Source: Tubiluchus corallicola (taxonomy: Eukaryota; Priapulida; Priapulimorpha; Priapulimorphida; Tubiluchidae). From it: 64,000 nt of DNA. The notes beneath the pieces were generated by a model. That model ran no database searches. It saw only the letters and a program-made list of their open reading frames with translations, and had not been told where the DNA came from. This document shows positions 57,495 through 64,000 of the stretch, piece after piece. The DNA lies in assembly GCA_030141605.1 (NCBI GenBank), contig JAQGDQ010000468.1:113545-177544 (forward strand). The letters run 5' to 3'. Positions within the stretch are counted from its first letter, which is position 1; each line of letters opens with the position of its first letter. The translations under genes were made by a program, and so were the position numbers.

Positions 57495-58652
57495 TCAATC
57501 TTTGCTATCCACAGGCCCATACCTTCTCCACCACTTTTCCGGCATCTTATCCTTACAAGCCATCCTATAATCTTTCTCTGAACAGGCAATAAACTGTTGA
57601 GCCGCTCCACCCCTCTCTGCACTCCCCACACAACACTCCATCCACCACCGTTTTGAAATCTTATGCTGCAAAAATAGCACAGAATGCCCAAATTCCGCCG
57701 AAGCCACATGGTAATGGTTAAACTCAAGGCTGTCACATCCCGGATAGCTATCCTTTTTATTGGCTACCCCTTTCATATAGTACCACGCTGCCTGAGCGCA
57801 CAACATGGCTCCTGTTTTATGCATATCCTGCTTGGGAGAATACCCAAATATACCAAATATATTACTTAAAGGGCTTAACCCAGCATACCACGTCAGCTGG
57901 CAAAGCTCCTCCCCGCTCAGGCCACAGGGGGAAACTGTAACCTGTCCAGGAGCATCACACGCTCTCATTGCCGAATAATCAAGGCTAACAATACTAGCAT
58001 CTCTGAGTATAGGTTCACACTCAATTATATCATCACGTATAGATCCAAGCCTTATCACCTCTCCCGCCCGCTCATCAAAAATTTGCTCCAGGGGTTTATA
58101 ATCCATAAAATATGATTGACAAGCCATAATGCTCAACTCTACACCGGGAGGAATACTACTTATAAACCGCTTGTCCTTGGGGCACTCCTCCTCCTCTGAA
58201 TAATCAATCATATCGTCAATAGTCAACACATGCCTGCATGACAAGCCCTGTCCGGACACAAGAGGTAATGTTAGATCCTGGCTGCCACCAAGAACCAGCA
58301 CAGGCACGCTCTTCTGGGTCAACTCCTCACATACAACCCTGAGCGCTGCATATGTATCATTCAATGTCCGGCCCCTCTTCAGATTTCCCAAATCACAAAT
58401 CTCTATATCAGGATCAGGCACACTTAAACCATACAATAACGAGCGAATAGCATCAGGACCGTTATCAAAATCACTATGCTCCGACCCCCTGCTTTCGGGT
58501 ACCCCTAAAATCAATAACTTTGTAGACCCCTCATTGAAGTTGGCAAAACCTCTCTTTACCACCCTACCCAAAGTGTGAATACCATGAGGTAATTGATTTA
58601 CTACACCAGTGCCATCACAGGAAGATATCAGTTCCTCAACCATGCATAACAA
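57495..58652 (-). CDS. Arginase/formimidoylglutamase-fold protein with altered metal site
   Basis: 385 residues. The arginase-like fold is shown by LLILGVPESRGSEHSDFDNG, PDAIR, VPVLVLGGSQDLTLP, VIRLGSIRDDI and IVSLDYSAMRACDAPGQVTV. In active members the first ligand motif is GGDHS or GGSHD-like and the last is SLDIDAFDPAFAPG. Here the His is Gln (GGSQD) and the DxD becomes DYSA, so the dinuclear manganese site is probably lost. The protein is conserved near topA and the type IX genes in Bacteroidota, to my recollection. It may be a structural or regulatory pseudo-enzyme. Confidence 0.8.
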   Translation of the reverse strand: MLCMVEELISSCDGTGVVNQLPHGIHTLGRVVKRGFANFNEGSTKLLILGVPESRGSEHSDFDNGPDAIRSLLYGLSVPDPDIEICDLGNLKRGRTLNDTYAALRVVCEELTQKSVPVLVLGGSQDLTLPLVSGQGLSCRHVLTIDDMIDYSEEEECPKDKRFISSIPPGVELSIMACQSYFMDYKPLEQIFDERAGEVIRLGSIRDDIIECEPILRDASIVSLDYSAMRACDAPGQVTVSPCGLSGEELCQLTWYAGLSPLSNIFGIFGYSPKQDMHKTGAMLCAQAAWYYMKGVANKKDSYPGCDSLEFNHYHVASAEFGHSVLFLQHKISKRWWMECCVGSAERGGAAQQFIACSEKDYRMACKDKMPEKWWRRYGPVDSKD

Positions 58653-58731
58653 AATATACTAGTATCGATAAATATTTAAACAATAACTCTACAAAAAGGC
58701 ATTAAGAACCAAATAATAACATATCACCTGG

Positions 58732-61071
58732 CTACGATTTCCTCTTTGCGCCCCTTCGAGGTGCCGGCCCTTTATCAATTATCTTCTTGCAATCCTCAAG
58801 AGTAAGGCTCTCCGCATCGGTAGACTTCGGAATCTTATAATTCTTCTTGTCACAGGAAATATATGGACCCCATCGACCATGTAATATCTTTATCTCAGGA
58901 TCAACATCAAAAACCTTTATTATAGCTTTCCTGTCCTTTTCCCTTTTCTCCTCAATAAGCTCTATAGACCTATTTAAATCTATCGTAAAAGGATCATCCT
59001 CATCTTTCTTCAACGAAGTAAACTTACCGTCATGCCTGATATAAGGGCCAAAGCGCCCTATACCTATTACCACCTTCTTATCTTCGTACTCCCCAACTTC
59101 ACGTGGAAGCTTAAAAAGTTCAAGCGCCTCCTCAAGAGAAATAGTCTCAATGCTCTGCCCCGCACGCAAATTAGCAAGTCGCGGCTTCTCTTCCTCATCT
59201 TCCGAAATCTTCCCTAACTGGGCAAAAGCTCCATAGCGCCCTATTTTAACAGATACAGGCTTGCCGGTTACAGGATCTTCTCCCAAAACACGCTCACCTG
59301 TCGAGCGCTCGCCAACACTCAAAGCATTTTCTATTTTTTCGTGGAATGGATGATAAAACCTATCTATCATTTCATACCACACCATATTACCCATAGCTAT
59401 CTCATCAAACTCTTTCTCTACAGAAGCAGTAAAACTATAATCAACAATAGGAGCAAAATATTTCAACAAAAAATCATTCACTACCATGCCAACATCTGTT
59501 GGAAAAAGCTTGGCCTTTTCTGCACCCGTAACCTCTGACTTCTCCTTTTCCTTAATATCAGACTCACTAAGAGTTAACGAATAATATTTTCGCTCAACCC
59601 CCGGCCTATCCTCTTTAACAACATACTTGCGATGCTGGATAGTTGTAATAGTAGGGGCGTATGTAGACGGGCGCCCAATTCCCAACTCTTCCAGCTTGCG
59701 TACAAGGCTAGCCTCTGTATATCTCGAAGGCTTTTGGGAAAAGCGCTGATTTGCCTCTATAATAACTCGGCTCAACTCCTGAGAAATATTCAAAGGAGGC
59801 AGTAGACCACTCTTCTCCTCTGCACCAACATTATCATTATCAGAAGACTCGGAGTAAACACTTAAAAAGCCATCAAACTTTAGCACCTCCCCAACGGCAA
59901 CAAAAGTTTCATCCGAATTTGATATATTAATACTAACAGTTGTCTTTTCTAACTTTGCATCAGCCATCTGAGAAGCAACCGCACGCTTCCATATAAGGCG
60001 ATACAACCTCTGCTCCTGCGAAGTGCCACCAACCTGCTCTTGCCCAATATCCGTTGGACGAATAGCTTCATGCGCCTCCTGTGCACCTTTCGCTTTCGTT
60101 TTAAACTTGCGATATCTAAAATAGTTGCTGCCATATAACTCTTCCACCTTCTTTTTAGCAGCTTTCACTGCCAACTCCGAAAGGGTCGTAGAATCAGTAC
60201 GCATATAAGTTATCTTACCTGCCTCATACAGCTTTTGTGCAACAGACATGGTCATCCCAACAGGAAACCCAAGCTTTCTGCTTGCTTCCTGCTGAAGCGT
60301 AGATGTAATAAAAGGGGGAGAAGGCGACTTCTTTGATGGCTTTTTCACTATGTCGCTAACCTCAAACTTGGCACTCTTGCACTTCTCAAGGAAAGCACGA
60401 ACCTCATCTGCTGTACTAAAACGCTTTGAAAGCTCCGCTTTTAAAATTACAGCCTTCCCCTGACCATTATTTACATCAAACTCCGCAACCACACGAAAAG
60501 ATGACGTGCTCTTAAACCTGTTTATTTCCCGCTCTCTCTCAACAATTAAGCGCACCGCAACAGACTGAACACGACCAGCAGAAAGAGACGGCTTCACCTT
60601 TCGCCACAACACCGGTGATATCTCAAAACCAACAAGACGGTCAAGTACTCTGCGCGCCTGCTGCGCATCAACAAGATTCTTATTGAGCTGGCGAGGAGTC
60701 TTCACAGCATTTTGAATGGCATCTTTTGTGATCTCATGAAAAACAATACGATTAACCTTGCTTTCTTCTAAACCCAGCACCTCTGTAAGATGCCACGCAA
60801 TAGCCTCACCTTCACGGTCTTCATCAGATGCAAGCCATACCTTGACAGCAGACTTGGCAAGCTTCTTCAGCTCACTAACAACCTTTTTCTTATCACTGGG
60901 AACAATATAGCTTGGCTTATACTTATTCTTAATATCAACACCAAAACCCTTTTTATCAAGATCACGAATATGGCCAAAACTAGACTTTACTAAAAACCCA
61001 TCACCCAAAAACTTTTCTACTGTCTGTGCCTTTGCAGGCGACTCAACTATAACCAAATTATCTCCACTCAT
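58732..61071 (-). CDS. topA: DNA topoisomerase I (type IA)
   Basis: 779 residues. The N-terminal toprim domain has LVIVESPAKAQTVEKFLG and WLASDEDREGEAIAWHL. The catalytic Tyr lies in KITYMRTDSTTLSE. Further motifs are SAGRVQSVAVRLIVEREREI, FITSTLQQEASRKLGF, IRPTD and LGIGRPSTYAPTITTIQHR. The C-terminus carries two or three TopA-C repeats (DPVTGKPVSVKIGRYGAFAQ; VVIGIGRFGPYIRHDGKF) and a basic tail, with no Cys4 zinc fingers. It relaxes negative supercoils. Confidence 0.97.
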   Translation of the reverse strand: MSGDNLVIVESPAKAQTVEKFLGDGFLVKSSFGHIRDLDKKGFGVDIKNKYKPSYIVPSDKKKVVSELKKLAKSAVKVWLASDEDREGEAIAWHLTEVLGLEESKVNRIVFHEITKDAIQNAVKTPRQLNKNLVDAQQARRVLDRLVGFEISPVLWRKVKPSLSAGRVQSVAVRLIVEREREINRFKSTSSFRVVAEFDVNNGQGKAVILKAELSKRFSTADEVRAFLEKCKSAKFEVSDIVKKPSKKSPSPPFITSTLQQEASRKLGFPVGMTMSVAQKLYEAGKITYMRTDSTTLSELAVKAAKKKVEELYGSNYFRYRKFKTKAKGAQEAHEAIRPTDIGQEQVGGTSQEQRLYRLIWKRAVASQMADAKLEKTTVSINISNSDETFVAVGEVLKFDGFLSVYSESSDNDNVGAEEKSGLLPPLNISQELSRVIIEANQRFSQKPSRYTEASLVRKLEELGIGRPSTYAPTITTIQHRKYVVKEDRPGVERKYYSLTLSESDIKEKEKSEVTGAEKAKLFPTDVGMVVNDFLLKYFAPIVDYSFTASVEKEFDEIAMGNMVWYEMIDRFYHPFHEKIENALSVGERSTGERVLGEDPVTGKPVSVKIGRYGAFAQLGKISEDEEEKPRLANLRAGQSIETISLEEALELFKLPREVGEYEDKKVVIGIGRFGPYIRHDGKFTSLKKDEDDPFTIDLNRSIELIEEKREKDRKAIIKVFDVDPEIKILHGRWGPYISCDKKNYKIPKSTDAESLTLEDCKKIIDKGPAPRRGAKRKS

Positions 61072-61278
61072 CCTCTTTGATAATTTTAAATATTAAAACA
61101 AGTGCAACAAAAAATCTGGCAACAAAGTAAAGAAAATCAATTTCGATGATCAAAAAAAAATCAACGAATTGGTAAAGAATACTATTTTATATAAAAACTA
61201 CTTCTCAAAAAAACTTGCCTTTAGGCTTACAAAATAGCAATAAACACAACTAAAACAATGAAAACCAAATAATATAAA

Positions 61279-61423
61279 CTCTCTTGCCAGGATAAAGAAC
61301 TTGGTACAAATAGAAGAAAAACTCGATGAAAAACAACCTCCTATCGGCACAAATGAAGATTTTGAAGAGGGTTTTAATGAAAATATAATCAATAAAAACA
61401 TGAATTTTGCAAATGGCTCTATT
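61279..61423 (+). repeat. Dispersed intergenic repeat, copy M8
   Basis: The left end is TCTCTTGCCAGGATAAAG, the middle AGAAGAAAAACTCGATGAAA, then GAAGATTTTGAAGAGGGTTT, and the right end ATGAATTTTGCAAATGGCTC. Its frame is open into the following OsmC gene, which makes that gene look longer than it is. Confidence 0.7.
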
Positions 61424-61459
61424 ATATTTGTCTTGATAGTAACACTTTTAACGTATTAT

Positions 61460-61876
61460 ATGAAACATAAAATAAAACTTTCCTGGAAAGGGGATCTCTC
61501 CTTTGAAACAGAGGTAGACGGACATAAATTAATGCTGAACGGAGGTAGCGGAGTCGAAGAAAAAAGAGAAGGATGCCGCCCAAAACCATTAATGCTGGTA
61601 GCGCTTGCAGGATGTACAGCTATGGATGTAGTATCAATACTGAAAAAGATGCGGGTAGAGCTCCGGAATATTAATGTTAACGTTGATGGGGAACTAACTG
61701 AAGAGCATCCAAAACAGTATAAAAACATGCACATTACTTATGAGTTCTATGGCAAAGACCTCCCACAGGATAAACTCAAAAAAGCTGTCACACTATCACA
61801 GGAAACTTACTGTGGTGTTGGAGCACTGTATAAAAAAGCAATCCCGGTAACATCAACTATAGTAGTGAATCAGTAA
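61460..61876 (+). CDS. OsmC-family protein
   Basis: Start set at the ATG at 61460 (MKHKIKLSWKGDLSF); the open frame back to 61301 comes from repeat M8. 138 residues of OsmC/Ohr fold: GCRPKPLMLVALAGCTAMDV with the first reactive Cys, and SQETYCGVGALYKKAIPVTS with the second. VDGELTEEHPKQYKNMHITY lies between them. Members of this YhfA-like branch are thought to be thiol peroxidases. It stands alone on the plus strand. Confidence 0.9.
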   Translation: MKHKIKLSWKGDLSFETEVDGHKLMLNGGSGVEEKREGCRPKPLMLVALAGCTAMDVVSILKKMRVELRNINVNVDGELTEEHPKQYKNMHITYEFYGKDLPQDKLKKAVTLSQETYCGVGALYKKAIPVTSTIVVNQ

Positions 61877-62008
61877 AAAACTCAATCACTATACAGGCAA
61901 AGCAATTGCCCGAATTCCCGGACATGCAACTCACTTAATAGCTTTTAGATTCTTGTCCCCTCTCCTGCTCAGGGGAAACAGGCATTCTAAGTTCTATACA
62001 TTAGCATT

Positions 62009-62147
62009 GAGAACCTTGCAAAACAAAAACCCTGGTTCAGATTGATGAAAAAATCGATGCAAAACATACAGCTTACTGCTGTAAATAAGACTATTGAAAA
62101 TAGTTCTGACAAAAAATATTAATAAAAATGAATCTTTCAAAAATCTC
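62009..62147 (+). repeat. Dispersed intergenic repeat, copy M9
   Basis: The left end is GAGAACCTTGCAAAACAAAA and the right end AATGAATCTTTCAAAAATCT then C. Both ends are flanked by ATT (62006-62008 and 62148-62150), a possible 3-bp target duplication. The middle reads AGCTTACTGCTGTAAATAAG. Confidence 0.8.
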
Positions 62148-62184
62148 ATTATGCCCATAATAACAATTGAAAATTAATTACAAT

Positions 62185-63411
62185 ATGCAGATGAAATTAC
62201 AATCTCTCACATATCTGGCAAAACATATAAAAAACCTGCTTACTACATGTGCAATATTGCTTATGTCCGGCACTGTTCACGCGCAGTCAGAAGGTGGTGG
62301 AGGCATCTCCCTGCTTGAGCAAATTGCAAAAAACAATTCCATTATCTCGGCAGGCCAAAAGCATACAGAAGCAAAAAAATTGGAATCACGTGTGGGCATT
62401 ACACCACCAGACCCTGAAGTTGAATATGGGTACTTTCCGGGAAACAGTGACGAAGCTGGCACAAAAAAAACAATCTCCGTCGCTGGTACTTTCGATTTTC
62501 CTACTGTCTATACTGCACAAAAAAAGATAGCTAACCAGCAGGGAACCCGAGCCGATCTACAACAACAAGTACTGAGGCAGCAAATACTGCTTGAAGCTAC
62601 ACTATCTTATTACGAGCTGATATCACTGAAAAAACAGGAGCAATACCTGCTCGAACAAGTGGAAAACACCAGCAAAGCACACACGTTATTATCAAAAAAA
62701 ATGGAATTGGGGGAGAGTAATATTCTAGACATTAACAAAGCAAATATCCAGAAAGTACTATTAGAAAATCAGCTGACAATAGTGCTCTCAACCCAAAAAC
62801 AACTAATAGAAAAACTAAAATGGCTTAACGGAGGCAAAATGCCTGTTATTACCAGCTATGACTACATAAAAGCTAAACTGCCTTCAGCTGACTCACTATA
62901 CAAAGAAGTTCTCACCTTAAGCCCTGAGTTGAAAGCTGAAGCTATACAAAAAATAATTGCAAAAAACACTTTAAAACTATCAAAAGCGTCATGGATACCC
63001 AAGCTTATGGCAGGCTACGAAATGGAGTCAACCCCAGGAGAAAAATACAGTGGGCCAAAGATGGGTGTATCACTACCTCTGTGGGCTGGTAAGAATAGCG
63101 TAAAACATGCTAAAATCCAGCAAGAATATACCGCTGCCAACTACAGTAATATCTTGGACGAGGTGTACTTCACAGTGCTTAAACAGTGGCATCAAACGGG
63201 CGCTTTGGAGCAATCACTCCAAAACTACACGGCAAACATCAAATCTATGGACAACACACGCCTATTGCAACAATCTCTTGAACTGGGACAGATAACTGTT
63301 ATTGAATATTTCACCGAAATGAACTACTACCTCGATGCTTTTAAAAAATACCTGGAGACAGAAAAAGACTTTTTTATCTCTCTTGCTCAACTGCTAAAGC
63401 ACAGGTTATAA
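62185..63411 (+). CDS. TolC-like outer membrane efflux protein (CusC/CzcC type)
   Basis: Start set at the ATG at 62185; the longer reading begins with TTG. About 408 residues: signal peptide (CAILLMSGTVHAQ), then two outer-membrane-efflux repeats. NSIISAGQKHTEAKKLESRV and PDPEVEYGYFPGN are followed by long helices (LRQQILLEATLSYYELISLK), and the second repeat has LSPELKAEAIQKIIAKNTLK and MGVSLPLWAGKNSVKHAKIQ. This resembles the CzcC/CusC-type outer-membrane factor of RND metal pumps. No RND or membrane-fusion gene is beside it; a different gene follows. Confidence 0.85.
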   Translation: MQMKLQSLTYLAKHIKNLLTTCAILLMSGTVHAQSEGGGGISLLEQIAKNNSIISAGQKHTEAKKLESRVGITPPDPEVEYGYFPGNSDEAGTKKTISVAGTFDFPTVYTAQKKIANQQGTRADLQQQVLRQQILLEATLSYYELISLKKQEQYLLEQVENTSKAHTLLSKKMELGESNILDINKANIQKVLLENQLTIVLSTQKQLIEKLKWLNGGKMPVITSYDYIKAKLPSADSLYKEVLTLSPELKAEAIQKIIAKNTLKLSKASWIPKLMAGYEMESTPGEKYSGPKMGVSLPLWAGKNSVKHAKIQQEYTAANYSNILDEVYFTVLKQWHQTGALEQSLQNYTANIKSMDNTRLLQQSLELGQITVIEYFTEMNYYLDAFKKYLETEKDFFISLAQLLKHRL

Positions 63412-63445
63412 ACACTAACAATCCAACTACTTATATATATTATGA

Positions 63446-63553
63446 TGAGAAAAACTTATAGCACTAACAAGGAAAATTTGATGAAAAATTACAGCTTACT
63501 GATGTAAATGGTGGCTTTAACAAGAATAGAGGTGAGCTTTGCAAAAGATCTTA
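63446..63553 (+). repeat. Dispersed intergenic repeat, copy M10
   Basis: The middle reads AATTTGATGAAAAATTACAG then CTTACTGATGTAAATG, and the right end AGGTGAGCTTTGCAAAAGAT. The left end is degraded. Confidence 0.7.
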
Positions 63554-63640
63554 TATATTGAAAAATTGGTTTTTACATATATCTTTGTAAAGCTTTTGCT
63601 TCAATGCAAAATTGAATTACTTTGAATTATTTAAAACTGA

Positions 63641-64000
63641 GTGACAACGCGAAAAAATATATATTTCGCATCTGATGTCCACCTTGTTGGAACATCACTG
63701 TCTGGTAGAGCCAGCAAACGTGAACTACTATTCACTAGCTGGTTAAATCAAATAAAAGACGATGCAGCGGCCATATTTTTGTTAGGAGACATTTTTGACT
63801 TCTGGATCGAGTATAAGAGTGTTATCCCTCGAGGATTTACTCGCTTACTTGGAAAAATTGCAGAAATTGTAGATAGCGACATACCTATTCATTTTTTTCG
63901 GGGCAACCATGATTTCTGGATATCAGACTATTTATCCGCAGAAATCGGCGCAATTGTACATGACAAGCCTTACGAAGTGGAATTAATGGGTAAGCGGTTT
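63641..64000 (+). CDS. LpxH-like UDP-2,3-diacylglucosamine diphosphatase, partial
   Basis: The gene is open to the window edge (120 codons). The start is the GTG at 63641, directly after an in-frame TGA. Metallophosphatase motifs are YFASDVHLVGTSLSG (D-x-H), AIFLLGDIFDFWIEYKS (GDxxD) and PIHFFRGNHDFWISDYLSAE (GNHD). GDIFDFW and GNHDFW are the LpxH pattern of lipid A synthesis. In Bacteroidota this family removes UMP from UDP-diacylglucosamine. A TATCTTTG -7-like motif lies near 63578-63585, about 55 bp upstream. The C-terminal half lies outside the window. Confidence 0.85.
   Translation, partial: MTTRKNIYFASDVHLVGTSLSGRASKRELLFTSWLNQIKDDAAAIFLLGDIFDFWIEYKSVIPRGFTRLLGKIAEIVDSDIPIHFFRGNHDFWISDYLSAEIGAIVHDKPYEVELMGKRF

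Overview
The window reads as a chromosomal segment of a low-GC Bacteroidota, probably Bacteroidales or Marinilabiliales-like. The evidence is a SusC/SusD polysaccharide utilization locus (PUL), a complete porP-gldK-gldL-gldM-gldN type IX secretion cluster, lipoproteins with the usual Bacteroidota lipobox, TAnnTTTG-type -7 promoter motifs, and few Shine-Dalgarno sequences. The species cannot be named from sequence alone.

Layout. 1-1.2 kb: broken IS21-type and other transposase remnants. 1.2-17.9 kb: a minus-strand PUL, in transcription order susC, susD, a DUF5018-type lipoprotein, GHL10-type glycosidase, calcineurin-like phosphoesterase, broken sialate O-acetylesterase, phosphodiester glycosidase, DUF5009 membrane acyltransferase-like protein, SGNH esterase, broken GH20 hexosaminidase, and a second GHL10 protein. 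The enzyme set suggests an acetylated, amino-sugar-containing and perhaps phosphodiester-linked glycan (inference). 18.0-27.7 kb: accessory zone with two nearly identical defective IS3 copies, an IS256 remnant, an IS21 istB remnant, an intact DDE element nested in an IS3 copy with a clean target duplication, a tyrosine recombinase remnant and unusual hairpins, interleaved with a HAD-NUDIX fusion, ung and a DUF4251 protein. A tRNA-Val lies at its right edge.

28-36.5 kb: a complete GH20 hexosaminidase, a second DUF5009/NagX-like protein, a putative porin with a 15-residue tandem repeat, and a CE15-type esterase. 36.6-38.0 kb: an intact IS256-family element with an 8-bp target duplication. 38.0-44.6 kb: minus-strand bcp-recA-thrA-apgM-thrC, with an apgM-like protein in the homoserine kinase position. 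45.0-51.0 kb: biotin operon bioB-A-F-G-C-D behind a leader of about 400 nt that carries a small ORF and a strong terminator-like hairpin. 51.5-57.3 kb: the type IX core genes. 57.5-61.1 kb: an arginase-fold protein with altered metal ligands, and topA. 61.5-64 kb: OsmC-like protein, TolC-like outer membrane protein, and the start of an LpxH-like phosphoesterase cut by the window edge.

The most unusual feature is a family of about ten degenerate, roughly 110-140 bp intergenic repeats from 23.6 kb to 63.5 kb. They have inverted ends of the type GAGACCTTTGCAAA and look like a MITE. At least one copy supplies a correctly spaced -33 promoter element, in front of the biotin leader.
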